In this document: positions 1-8,990 of the stretch, in pieces
Position numbering within the stretch: position 1 is the stretch's first letter
How the letters are laid out: each line of letters starts with the position of its first letter
NCBI RefSeq assembly: GCF_052156535.1
Contig: NZ_JBQKUP010000038.1
Span: 62,001-126,000 of the forward strand
Reading direction: 5' to 3'
Length of the DNA stretch: 64,000 bases
DNA from: Nitrospira_E sp052156535
Lineage (GTDB): Bacteria; Nitrospirota; Nitrospiria; Nitrospirales; UBA8639
The notes under the pieces: model-generated
Database searches by the model: none
What the model was told of the DNA's origin: nothing
Seen by the model: only the letters and a program-made list of their open reading frames with translations
Translations under genes and position numbers: made by a program

Positions 1-1410
1 CCGGCAGGAAATCACATCCATGCGGGAAAACGGGGGATTGCCGACGAGATTATGAAAAGAAAAAATGCATAACTCGCGTATTTCCTTGGCAACCTGATAG
101 CCGGAACCCTCCTGTTCAAAGAACTGAAATAGTCGATCGGGTGGCACATCTTCCCGAATGCTCTCCGGATATCGTCCACGGCGGGCAAAATCCAATGCCC
201 GTTCATCAATATCCGTCCCGAAGATTTGAATAGGGATGCTGAGATCTTCCCGATGGAGATATTCATAAAAGAGCATAGCCAGCGAATACGCTTCTTCTCC
301 CGTCGAACAACCCGGTACCCAGACCCGGATGGCTTCATCGTTTTGCTTGGATTTCACGATCTTGGGAACGATCGTGCCGGAGAAAAACGTAAACGCGTCC
401 GAATCTCTAAAAAATTGCGTCACACCGATTAACAGCTCCTTAAACAGCCCATCGACTTCCTCCGGGTCCTCACGCAATCGTTTGACATATTTCGCGGGAG
501 AGGCAATGTGCAGAATCTGCATGCGCCGCTGAACCCGCCGACCCATCGTATTTCGTTTGTAGCCACTGAAATCGTGTCCGGTCCGACGATGCAGATGCGA
601 ACAAATCACGTCTAAGTGATTCAGCGCTTCTGTACGAAGGGTTTCCAGTCCCTTGCCGTCCCGTAGTTCGTATAAATATTTTGCATAGAGAATCAGCACC
701 TCCGCGATGGCTTCGACCGGTAGGATATGATCGATCAATCCGGTCAGAATGGCACTCGTCGGCATTCCGGAGAATTGGGCCGTTTCGGCCGTTTGGGCAA
801 TCGTTACCCCGCCATGCTCCTTCACGGATCGAAGCCCGACTGCTCCGTCGGACCCTGCGCCGGACAGAATCACCCCGATGGCAAATGGACCCTGATCTTC
901 GGCCAGGGATTGGAAAAACTTATCGATGGGCGTGCGAAGGCCATGCAATTGTGAAGGACGGTCCACTCGCAAAAATCCCCCATCGATGCTCAATTGCGTG
1001 TTAGGAGGAATGATATAAATATGATTGGGTTCGACTAACGTTTCATCTACCGCCACATGAATCGGCAAGGAGGTCTTCCGCGTCAGCAATTCCGGCATCA
1101 GGCTTTCACGATCGGGAGCCAGGTGCTGGATCACCACAAAACCCATTCCGCTATCGTCAGGAAGCGTTGAAAAGAACCCGCCTAATGCCTCAAGCCCTCC
1201 GGCCGAAGCGCCGATCCCGACTATGGGAAACGAATTGGATGAGGTGTCAGTGGCCACCCCCTGGGAATGTGGTGAAGGCGTTGGTGTTGAAGCAGGAGCC
1301 TTGGGGCTAGTTGAGGACTTCCGTGGTTTTTTAACGGGCGCGGATCTTTTCGGTGAGGGGAAAAGCGAGGATTTCCCTTGAGACTTGGAAGAGTTTTTTT
1401 TTGTAGTCAC
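1..1410 (-). CDS. CheB-CheR fusion chemotaxis methylesterase/methyltransferase (partial, C-terminus off the window)
   Basis: The first 470 codons are present and the gene continues beyond base 1. After a Lys/Ser/Pro-rich leader of about 60 residues comes a CheB methylesterase domain (about residues 62-240) with the Ser-His-Asp triad visible: Ser69 in GIGASAGG, His96 in VVIQHL and Asp188 in ILSGAGSDG. A CheR methyltransferase follows (about 255 onward) with the SAM-binding stretch VWVPGCSTGEEAYSLAM and FGTDIDERAL, ending near PFSRMDVISCR. Such fusions usually continue into PAS and kinase domains and act in chemosensory or non-chemotactic adaptation. The start is GTG at 1410: an in-frame TGA lies just upstream and the first internal ATG would remove the catalytic Ser. 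No clear ribosome site is visible. Family assignment is firm; the role is inferred. Confidence 0.93.
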   Translation of the reverse strand, partial: MTTKKNSSKSQGKSSLFPSPKRSAPVKKPRKSSTSPKAPASTPTPSPHSQGVATDTSSNSFPIVGIGASAGGLEALGGFFSTLPDDSGMGFVVIQHLAPDRESLMPELLTRKTSLPIHVAVDETLVEPNHIYIIPPNTQLSIDGGFLRVDRPSQLHGLRTPIDKFFQSLAEDQGPFAIGVILSGAGSDGAVGLRSVKEHGGVTIAQTAETAQFSGMPTSAILTGLIDHILPVEAIAEVLILYAKYLYELRDGKGLETLRTEALNHLDVICSHLHRRTGHDFSGYKRNTMGRRVQRRMQILHIASPAKYVKRLREDPEEVDGLFKELLIGVTQFFRDSDAFTFFSGTIVPKIVKSKQNDEAIRVWVPGCSTGEEAYSLAMLFYEYLHREDLSIPIQIFGTDIDERALDFARRGRYPESIREDVPPDRLFQFFEQEGSGYQVAKEIRELCIFSFHNLVGNPPFSRMDVISCR

Positions 1411-1887
1411 TATAAGTCTTGACTTTCATTGAGGCGTGGATCTTACCCTACCTCACGGTTTCAAAGAAAGAGCATGCGCCGGCGATCATCCGATTTCATC
1501 CTCCGTCTGTGGACACCACGACTCGTCAACACAAAATCAACAGTATCATTTGGTCGGATTTCAATCCGTGGACCTATCCCCCGCCACGAGTCAGGATGAT
1601 GAATGAGATGACCAGTTCGCAACACTCGTTGGGATTGTTGAATAATAAAGATTTTCAATGGCAAATTTGCCTAGAATTCGATTACTCATCAAAGGCTCCG
1701 GGTCGGTTCAAAAAAGTCCGTTCAGCAAGGCCGCAGCGGTTTTTACGCGCGGAGCGTACGCTGAGTACGTGAGCACGGAAAAATGGCGAGAACGCCGCTG
1801 ACGGCTTTTTTCAACAGACCCTCGTTCACAACTGAAACCTGTCATCATCTGATCAGAGAAATCCATTTCTCAAGCCGGGCGCTTTTT
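1411..1887. other. Gene-free stretch containing repeat copy A
   Basis: No convincing coding region on either strand. The second half is occupied by the palindromic repeat at 1631-1821; the first half should hold the promoter of the CheB-CheR gene but I see no clear motif. Confidence 0.6.
1631..1821 (+). mobile_element. MITE-like palindromic repeat, copy A (191 bp)
   Basis: Begins GGGATTGTTGAATAATAAAG and ends CTTTTTTCAACAGACCC, so its termini are imperfect inverted repeats. An inner pair, GGGTCGGTTCAAAAAAG at 1700 and its complement ending at 1821, bounds a 122-bp core. The core is itself an imperfect long hairpin: CGTAC and GTACG arms around the centre, then TTTTT against AAAAA, then CAGCGG against CCGCTG. 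It has no coding capacity. The same sequence recurs at 4092, 25635 (inverted) and 30093. This resembles a non-autonomous transposable element or REP-type repeat; no transposase partner is in the window. Confidence 0.85.
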
Positions 1888-2325
1888 CTACACCGATGCA
1901 ATTCCGGCAGAAGATATCGGTCTTTCTCTTAATGAGATCTTCACGTTTTCTCCATTCGCAGAAGATCTTGGAAGCCGGAAATTCCCATCCAACACATTTC
2001 CGAGCTCCTCCCGGGTATCGAGTAAGGTGGACAATTCCAATATTCCTGCCTCTTTCAAATAGGGTTGTATGGAAGGTTGGACATCATACAGAAATACACC
2101 TTTCCCCTGTTCATGGGCTTTAAACACGATCTGGAAGATGGTCCAGGTCCCAATAGCATTCACACATGACAAGGACCGTAAATCTAAAATGAGTAAGGAA
2201 ATCGGCGACGAGACCACACGCTCCAATAACATGTCGGTTCGACTCAAATTAGGGGTATTAATACTGAGATCCACGGTGAGTGTCAGGACCACTTGTTGGC
2301 CAGGGGTGCTAATGGTGCATTTCAT
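1888..2325 (-). CDS. STAS-domain protein (anti-sigma-factor antagonist-like)
   Basis: A 145-residue protein with a STAS fold signature: LLILDLRSLSCVNAIGTWTI (about 43-62), then a helix and KGVFLYDVQPSIQPYLKEAG. STAS antagonists bind anti-sigma kinases and are switched by phosphorylation of a Ser/Thr in a D-S motif. Here the equivalent position reads Asn-Ala, so the usual phosphoacceptor seems absent; it may act as a constitutive binder or scaffold. The N-terminal 30 residues and the last 35 residues are not typical. The start at 2325 is supported by AAGGAGG upstream of ATG. It lies between two envelope/signalling genes on the same strand with no obvious operon partner. Confidence 0.72.
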   Translation of the reverse strand: MKCTISTPGQQVVLTLTVDLSINTPNLSRTDMLLERVVSSPISLLILDLRSLSCVNAIGTWTIFQIVFKAHEQGKGVFLYDVQPSIQPYLKEAGILELSTLLDTREELGNVLDGNFRLPRSSANGENVKISLRERPISSAGIASV

Positions 2326-2563
2326 TACAATGTCCTCCTTATTAGTTAGGTGATAAAAACGAAAAAGAATTAAAAAAGCCTGAAAAATTCTTTTGATTCT
2401 ACGCGTCCAGGCTATTCGCGCTACTCTCCATTACCCTTGAGGTGAATTACCTAATCCTGGAGTGGAGAGGATCTTATGCCTTCCAAGGGCATTCAGCACG
2501 TGAAACGATGTATGTCAGCGTAAAATTGGATTTGATTGGTTCCGATTTGGATCAGCCCGACTT

Positions 2564-4081
2564 TCAATGTCGGGCATGAATTCTTTGGCTTGACAAATCA
2601 GAAGAAGGGAGAGAATTTCCTACTCGCAACCGGTTGATAACCATCGAGGCACCTGCCTCAAACGCCTGCTGTTCGGCAATCAGCCGTTGGTGCATATGCT
2701 GAACTGATCCGGACAAGGTCGCCTGACCATCTTCCACCGTCGCCACAATATCCTGGCTCGATAAAAATGGGCTCCACCACACCTGATTTTCGAAATCCAG
2801 TTGGATTTCCCAATCCGATTTTTCGATTTCGGGATTTGAAAAGCTGATGTGATTGGTCAGACTTGTCACGCCTCGGATCCGGGAAGCCACGTTTTCGGCA
2901 TGGTTCCGTTCATAAATCGAATCGACGGTCCCGGTCAGCAGGACAGCTCCTTTTTTGACCGATCCCCCAAGGGAGAAGGGCTCCAAGACAGGATCCCGTG
3001 AAAACGCGGCGAATAACCGGGACTGAATATCGGCATCCTTTGGAGTCGCTTTGGACTGGACGATGATAAGATTGTTTACGGATTGGACCCCGACCGTGTT
3101 ATTGGCGTTGTGCTCAGCCTCACGTCTAATGGAGAGAAAGGGTACAACTCCTTTCAGGGTTACCGTCCCATTTTTTACTGTCACGCTGATCCCGAATGGA
3201 GCAATACGGCGGTCATGTGCCAGCACGTTTTGAATAGCAGTAGCAACTTCCCTGTCCGTAAACGTGGGACGCTGAGTCCGCATCATAGGATCCGGCGACA
3301 CCCAATTGATGGTGATACCGCTCACATCCACGTCCCGCACACCTTCGACCCATGCCAATTCGGCAATCCGACTTTTTTCGTATACGCTTCCCACCTGTCC
3401 TGTCAGGGTGGCGCGACCCTTTTTCACCTGGACATGTAAGAGGGATGGGTTGACCACCCAGACATCAAATGCCAGACGATGGGTAATTTCCTCCTTCAGA
3501 ATCGAATCCGGCCTATCCGGAACACTCTCCACCTTCAGAAGGTCCCGAACCTCGCGAATGCCTTTGACCATTTTGGCTAAATTGAGCGCCGTCTGTTTTT
3601 CTTGCCGGGAGTGTACCTGGCCCTTCAGGGTGACGACCCCTTGGACCACATCAACATGAATGTCGTCGCGTTCCACCACCGGATCTTGGAGGAAGAGGTA
3701 TTTAAGATGTTGCTGAAGGCTGGAATCGTCGGTTGTCACGACCGGTCCCACGGAGATGCGATCGATGACCCCTCGAACGCCACGAATAGCCTGAGACAGT
3801 TCCGTGGCACGCTGCTGAATCCAAAGACTGTCGGCCGTCCCGGTCAAGGTGGCAATACCATCCTTCACCGACACGTCTATTGAGGAAAACGATTGGCGAT
3901 CGACCTGGGACAACCGGTTTTTAATGGCAACGGCTATCTCAATATCCTGAACTTCCTTTACCCCTTCTTCCGTCACCGAGGCGGTGTTTTCCACATCCTC
4001 AGTTGCCATTCCAAGACCGGCCGATAGGCCAAAAACCAAAGCAATGATGGCAGGGTAAACCAGCAAAGGTATGTTCCCCAT
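2564..4081 (-). CDS. Exported protein with six BON domains
   Basis: A 505-residue protein with a hydrophobic N-terminus (about 5-25) and six consecutive BON modules of about 65 residues at roughly 45-110, 118-185, 191-258, 275-340, 347-415 and 420-488. Each shows the pattern V-x-(D/N)-G-x-(A/V)-T-L-(T/S/K)-G, for example VKDGIATLTG and VEDGQATLSG. BON domains bind phospholipid or other envelope components (OsmY type) and are linked to osmotic and envelope stress. Six copies is long for the family. The N-terminus lacks basic residues, so the signal peptide is atypical; an alternative start is Met25. Ribosome-site support is weak (CAGGTAA). The repeat copy B ends 10 bp upstream of the start, so the promoter lies within or beyond that element. 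Confidence 0.88.
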   Translation of the reverse strand: MGNIPLLVYPAIIALVFGLSAGLGMATEDVENTASVTEEGVKEVQDIEIAVAIKNRLSQVDRQSFSSIDVSVKDGIATLTGTADSLWIQQRATELSQAIRGVRGVIDRISVGPVVTTDDSSLQQHLKYLFLQDPVVERDDIHVDVVQGVVTLKGQVHSRQEKQTALNLAKMVKGIREVRDLLKVESVPDRPDSILKEEITHRLAFDVWVVNPSLLHVQVKKGRATLTGQVGSVYEKSRIAELAWVEGVRDVDVSGITINWVSPDPMMRTQRPTFTDREVATAIQNVLAHDRRIAPFGISVTVKNGTVTLKGVVPFLSIRREAEHNANNTVGVQSVNNLIIVQSKATPKDADIQSRLFAAFSRDPVLEPFSLGGSVKKGAVLLTGTVDSIYERNHAENVASRIRGVTSLTNHISFSNPEIEKSDWEIQLDFENQVWWSPFLSSQDIVATVEDGQATLSGSVQHMHQRLIAEQQAFEAGASMVINRLRVGNSLPSSDLSSQRIHARH

Positions 4082-4444
4082 TTACCTGAAAGGGAGTGTT
4101 AAATGATAAAGATTTTCAAGGGCAAATTTGCCCAGTATTAGATTACTCATCAAAGGCTCCGGGTCGGTTCAAAAAAAAAGTATGCCCTGAGTCTTCCCGA
4201 AGGGTCCGTCCAGTCCTGTCCTGAGGCTTCTCGAAGGAAAGGCCGCAGCCGTTTTTACGCGCGGAGCGTACGCGTAGTACGTGAGCACGGAAAAATGCGC
4301 GCCGCTGGCGGCTTTTTTCAACAGACCCTTAAACATGAGCAGGAGCGGTCTTGGATACCATGAGGAAAAACCCCGGGAATGTCAGTTGACAAATTTGGCG
4401 GGCACAAACAAAAATTATCCGGGATTCAGAATCTGCGTTGAGGC
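4082..4444. other. Gene-free stretch containing repeat copy B
   Basis: Between the stop of the hybrid kinase and the start of the BON gene, both on the minus strand. Repeat copy B fills 4092-4328; 4329-4444 shows nothing recognisable. Confidence 0.6.
4092..4328 (+). mobile_element. MITE-like palindromic repeat, copy B (237 bp)
   Basis: Starts GGGAGTGTTAAATGATAAAG and ends CTTTTTTCAACAGACCC. It matches copy A closely on both flanks, but has an extra segment of about 46 bases after the inner GGGTCGGTTCAAAAAA containing CCCTGAGTCTTCCCGAAGGG, part of which also occurs in copy C. It sits 10 bp upstream of the six-BON gene and 116 bp downstream of the large kinase gene. Confidence 0.85.
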
Positions 4445-7400
4445 TTAGCTGGAGTTTTGATGCAGCCGGGCTAGGTGGGCAATCATGCGATACAGGTCCT
4501 GTCCGGCAGTTTCTTTGGACAAATATCCGGCCGCACCGGCTTCACGCATGGCTTGTTCCGTTTCCTTATCCTGACGAACGGATAAGCCGATCACCTGAAT
4601 ATTGGGGTTGTTCTGACAAATCTGCCTGGTGGCGTCAATACCGTTCATATGTGGCATATTAATATCCATGACCACCACATCCGGTTGCAGAGATTCTGTC
4701 AGACGAATGGCCTCAATCCCATCCCCGGCTTCTCCGACAACCTCGACGTCGGACCAGGCACTCAGCAAACTTCGCAATCCCTGTCGAACCACGGCATGGT
4801 CATCGACCAAAAGGACTCGGCAACCCGAGGACATTTGCGGACTTGATCCCCGACTGGCTCCCTTGGCTATCGAATGTGCACCATCTGAAAAAGGTACGGT
4901 CACATGTGATTGATCATGCTTAGAGAGGGCCACATACAAGCGGATGCGTGTTCCGGAACCGGGACTCGAATCGATGACCATCCGTCCACCTAATAGTGAC
5001 ATGCGTTCCCGAATACTGAACAGTCCGAATTGATTGGCCGTATGGCTGTGTTTGTCGATGAGAATGGGATCGAAACCAATGCCCCGATCCGAAATTTCAA
5101 TACAGACCTCATCCGGTGAGGAAAGGCTGACGGCCAGATAGACGGTGTCCACGCCGGCATGCTTCACCACGTTCATCATAAGCTCACGAATGGATTGAAA
5201 CAGGAGCACCGCCTCATTCTCAGTGAGCGTCAGATGGTCGCGCTCCATCTTGACGTCCACCGTCAGTCCATATTGTTTCATATCCTCTGCCAGCCACTGC
5301 AAAGCCTTGAGCAATCCGAATTGATACAACACCGACGGGACCAATTGGGCCACGAGCGAGCGTGTATACCCCACCGATTGGTTGAGAATGCGATCAATTT
5401 CTTGAAGAACCGGAAGCATGTGGCCCTCGTTACTCATCTGCTCAAGTCTGTTGACGTGCAATCGGCAGGCGACGAGGAGTTGCGCCAGAAAATCATGAAG
5501 TTCCTCGGCAATCCTGCGTCGTTCGCGCTGTTCCGTCAGAATCAGTTCACCGACGAGTGCCTGCAAACGGGATTGATTATGCCGCAGCTCTTCCGTGCGT
5601 TTGGCAATTTGGCTTTCTAATTTGGTCGTCAGGTGTTGAAGTTGCTCCTGTGTGGTTTTTAATTCGGTAATGTCCGTATTGGTGCCGATCCATCGCACGA
5701 CCTCCCCATGCTGATTCCGAATGGGCACGGCCCTTGAGAGAAACCACCGGTATTCACCGTCCTTGCCCTTGAGAGGAAAGGTATCTTCCCATATGTGTCC
5801 GGATTGAAAACACCGGCGGATTTTTTCCATCACCCGGTCAACGTGATCGGGGTGATGGACTTTCCTCCAGCCCCACCCTTCCATGTCCTTCAGCGTGGTC
5901 CCGGTATACTCGTACCAGCGTGCGTTGTACCAAAAAATCCATCCGGTGGAATCTCCCATCCAGGCAAATTGGGAAATCGTATTGGCAAGAGTACGAAATC
6001 GCTCTTCACTTTCCCGGTGTTGCGCCTCGATATCTTTCTGATAGGAAAGGTCCAGCACCAAACCGACATACCCCAGATATTTGCCGTCCGATTCAAATCG
6101 GGGCGAGGCGGAATCCAGAACAGAGTGATACTCTCCCTTTGCACTCCGAAGGCGATATTCCAGTCGAACGGACTGTCTTTTTCTGTTCGCCGCGAAAAAC
6201 GCCTCTTCAGTGGATTGCCGATCGTGAGGATGAATGGCAGACAGCCATCCCTCTCCGAGCCCGGTTGCCTCTGTCTGCCCGGTAAAGTCATACCAGGTTT
6301 GACTGAGAAAGACACAGTTCCCGTCTGCATCCGTAATCCAGGTCATGATCTCGGGGTGGTGGGCGAGATACTGGAAACGTGATTCATATTCGATCGCGGC
6401 ACGACGCATCGCAGCCAATTGAAGTGTTTTTTTTACCCTTGCCAGAAGCTCTCTCCCCGAAAACGGCTTGACCAGATAGTCATCCGCACCGGTCAGAAGC
6501 CCATCTATTTCGGCTTCCTGCCCGGCCCTGGCCGAGAGGAAGATAAACGGCGTCGATTGAAAATCTTGATTGGACCGAAGACGTGTCAGCAATTCACTTC
6601 CATCAATGCGGGGCATCATGATATCACTCAGAATCAGATGAGGGCGGACAGCGTGAATCCGCTCCAAGGCTTCCTGCCCGTCACAGACAGACACCACTTC
6701 ATAGTCGGTAGACAGTAAACGCGTCACATAATTCCGCATATCCCGATTGTCTTCCACCAGTAAAATAGTGGGGCGTGAGTGATCCATTTTCTGCAGGGAA
6801 CCGTCTTCATCCTGGAGATTTTCTTGACCGGCCGGTTCATGATCCGAAACTCCGCCCCACTGCTGGGACTCCAAAATGAACGATTTCGCCAATCGTTCGT
6901 CCTTGGGTTGCGTCGAAGTGTGGCAGACCTGCTCCGGCGGGAGGTGATGAAATCCGAACGGCACCGTCACAGTAAACACACTTCCCTTTCCGGGCTCACT
7001 CTCCACATGAATCTTTCCGCCATGCATTTCGACCAGCTCTTTCACTAAGGCCAGACCGATTCCGGTTCCTTCAAATGTTCGTCCCTGGGCTTCCTTTGCC
7101 CTAAAGAACCGGTCAAACACATGAGAAAGCGTCTCCCGGCTCATACCGACTCCGGAATCCCCAATCCGGACATCCACGCTCTCCGCATGAGGACTGACTT
7201 CCACGGACACCCGTCCTTGCAACGTGAATTTCAAGGCATTGGAAAGCAGATTCAGCATGATCTTTTCCCAGCAGGTCCGATCCACATAGACCGGTTGAGA
7301 CAGCGTGGGACAGGACACGATAAATTCCAAACCGGCATTTTTCATGGCGGATTCAAACGACGATGCCAGGTCAATGGTCAACTCACAGAGATCCACCGGT

Positions 7401-8626
7401 TCAAACACGGCCTGCATGCGGCCTGCTTCCAGGCTGGAAAAGTCCAATAGCGTGTTCACCAGCTTCAGCATCCGCACAGCATTTCGGTGGGCCACCTCCA
7501 CACCAGGAGCCGTGGTGAACGTGGTGGTCTGCATCGCTTCTTCCAGAGATCCGAGAATCAGTGTGAGCGGTGTGCGGAACTCGTGGCTCACATTACTGAA
7601 AAAATCGGTTTTTGCCCGGTTCAGTTCGGCCAAGGCTTCAATCCGGTTCCGCTCTTCGGTCCGGACCTGCGCACGATTGATGGCTCCCGAAATTCCCTTT
7701 GCGAGCAGATTCAAAAACTCCCGGTACCGGTCATCAATGGCCAGCCTTGAACTGATCCCCACAATCAGATACCCGGATTGCCGTTGTGTTTCCCAGGATT
7801 CCACAGGCAGCACCATCCCCTGAGCGGGCGGCTCCGGCCACGGCCCTCCCGGAAGATTCAGCTGCCTGTGAAGAGTGAAAACCGTCTCATCCCGCTTGGG
7901 CGAAAGTGACAGCGGCCACCAAGGCTGAGGATGCAACATGTCTCCATCTATCTTGAGTCGAAGTGGAGTCAGGAGTGAATCAGATTGAAAACCTGATTGT
8001 GCGACCAGACACAGAGCGCGTTCGTCCTTATCCCACAAATATATGAGGCTGAACGGAATATCAAAGAAATTGTCTGTAAGAATTTCAGCCGAGAGACGAC
8101 ACACCTCTCCCACAGAATCGGCTTCCTCCGTCACTGCGGACAATCGTCTGAGCGTATGAAGCCTTCGCCCTTTTAATACCTGGCTGGTTTCTTCGGTACA
8201 GGCACAAAAGAGGCCCAGGATATCTCCTTGATCATTCTTAATCGGGCTGTAGGAAAATGTAAAAAAGGTTTCCTCTAAGAATCCATGTCGACGCATAAAT
8301 AAAGGAAGGTCTTCATTCCATGTGGAACGACCTTCTTGAAAAACAATATCCGCCTGTGGACCGATCACATCCCAGATATCAGACCAAATATCCGACGCAC
8401 AGGCACCCAACGCCTGCGGATGTCGGTTCCCCAATATCGGAATATAGGCATCGTTATAAATATTGATGAGATGTCTCCCCCACCAGACAAACATCGGATA
8501 TCTCGAATCCAGAATTATTTGGACGGAGGTTTTGAGCTGAGCGGGCCATCCGGCCCTGTCCCCGAGTGGGGTTTCCATCCAATTTTTATTTCGAATGTTT
8601 TCTGCCATCTGATTTGAAGACAACAT
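4445..8626 (-). CDS. Double hybrid histidine kinase: PAS-GAF-HisKA-HATPase-REC-PAS-PAS-HisKA_3-HATPase-REC
   Basis: A cytoplasmic 1393-residue protein with no membrane segment. Order: N-terminal PAS-like sensor (about 1-145), GAF-like region (160-320), HisKA with His348 in NVSHEFRTP, HATPase (450-557; DSGVGM, EGTGIGLAL), receiver 1 (619-735; acceptor Asp668 in LSDIMMP, Lys in LVKPF), two PAS domains (745-865, 875-995), a NarL-type HisKA_3 with His1044 in IAEELHD, a second HATPase (1145-1235; DRGIGF) and a second receiver (1268-1390; Asp1321 in VMDINMP) of NarL type but without its DNA-binding helix-turn-helix. It therefore fuses a classical kinase to a NarL-family kinase, each with its own receiver. 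Output must go to separate regulators. The start at 8626 has weak ribosome-site support; Met7 is an alternative. Confidence 0.93.
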   Translation of the reverse strand: MLSSNQMAENIRNKNWMETPLGDRAGWPAQLKTSVQIILDSRYPMFVWWGRHLINIYNDAYIPILGNRHPQALGACASDIWSDIWDVIGPQADIVFQEGRSTWNEDLPLFMRRHGFLEETFFTFSYSPIKNDQGDILGLFCACTEETSQVLKGRRLHTLRRLSAVTEEADSVGEVCRLSAEILTDNFFDIPFSLIYLWDKDERALCLVAQSGFQSDSLLTPLRLKIDGDMLHPQPWWPLSLSPKRDETVFTLHRQLNLPGGPWPEPPAQGMVLPVESWETQRQSGYLIVGISSRLAIDDRYREFLNLLAKGISGAINRAQVRTEERNRIEALAELNRAKTDFFSNVSHEFRTPLTLILGSLEEAMQTTTFTTAPGVEVAHRNAVRMLKLVNTLLDFSSLEAGRMQAVFEPVDLCELTIDLASSFESAMKNAGLEFIVSCPTLSQPVYVDRTCWEKIMLNLLSNALKFTLQGRVSVEVSPHAESVDVRIGDSGVGMSRETLSHVFDRFFRAKEAQGRTFEGTGIGLALVKELVEMHGGKIHVESEPGKGSVFTVTVPFGFHHLPPEQVCHTSTQPKDERLAKSFILESQQWGGVSDHEPAGQENLQDEDGSLQKMDHSRPTILLVEDNRDMRNYVTRLLSTDYEVVSVCDGQEALERIHAVRPHLILSDIMMPRIDGSELLTRLRSNQDFQSTPFIFLSARAGQEAEIDGLLTGADDYLVKPFSGRELLARVKKTLQLAAMRRAAIEYESRFQYLAHHPEIMTWITDADGNCVFLSQTWYDFTGQTEATGLGEGWLSAIHPHDRQSTEEAFFAANRKRQSVRLEYRLRSAKGEYHSVLDSASPRFESDGKYLGYVGLVLDLSYQKDIEAQHRESEERFRTLANTISQFAWMGDSTGWIFWYNARWYEYTGTTLKDMEGWGWRKVHHPDHVDRVMEKIRRCFQSGHIWEDTFPLKGKDGEYRWFLSRAVPIRNQHGEVVRWIGTNTDITELKTTQEQLQHLTTKLESQIAKRTEELRHNQSRLQALVGELILTEQRERRRIAEELHDFLAQLLVACRLHVNRLEQMSNEGHMLPVLQEIDRILNQSVGYTRSLVAQLVPSVLYQFGLLKALQWLAEDMKQYGLTVDVKMERDHLTLTENEAVLLFQSIRELMMNVVKHAGVDTVYLAVSLSSPDEVCIEISDRGIGFDPILIDKHSHTANQFGLFSIRERMSLLGGRMVIDSSPGSGTRIRLYVALSKHDQSHVTVPFSDGAHSIAKGASRGSSPQMSSGCRVLLVDDHAVVRQGLRSLLSAWSDVEVVGEAGDGIEAIRLTESLQPDVVVMDINMPHMNGIDATRQICQNNPNIQVIGLSVRQDKETEQAMREAGAAGYLSKETAGQDLYRMIAHLARLHQNSS

Positions 8627-8990
8627 GGACTAAGCCCTTTCGCCTAAATGAACCCGCTAGACTGAAAATGGAGAAAACGGGTGGCAGCCTGATTTTCCAG
8701 GTGTGGCATGTTCAACCCTATCACACCTATCCCGCCCTTTCAGTTGACAAATCAGGGTTTTTCGTCCTCTTTTAGGAGGCTGGCCCCTGGATTCCACGTT
8801 TCTTCCTCTGGAACTTCCAAGTATAGCCATGACATCCCTAGGGTCGGTAGCGGGAGAATCAAGGGATTTTAACAGTACAGAAGTCGGGGGCATCTCGATA
8901 AATTTGTACAACAATACAGCCTGATGGCCTTATGAGAATTTTCCATTATTTTTTCATTTATTTTCATTTCCCCCAGCAAGGAGGACGACC
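8627..8990. other. Divergent intergenic region
   Basis: Separates the hybrid kinase (minus) from the sigma-like gene (plus), so it should contain both promoters. A TTGACA occurs at 8744-8749 but no well-spaced -10 element follows. No gene is supported. Confidence 0.4.
8978..8984 (+). promoter_or_regulatory. Ribosome-binding site AAGGAGG deciding a TTG start
   Basis: AAGGAGG lies six bases before TTG at 8991, and no ATG or GTG is similarly placed. It supports TTG initiation for the sigma-like gene. Confidence 0.8.

Noticed and set aside
1419..1772. Plus-strand open frame of 117 codons between the CheB-CheR and STAS genes
   Set aside because: It runs through repeat copy A, has no ribosome site and no protein-like features.
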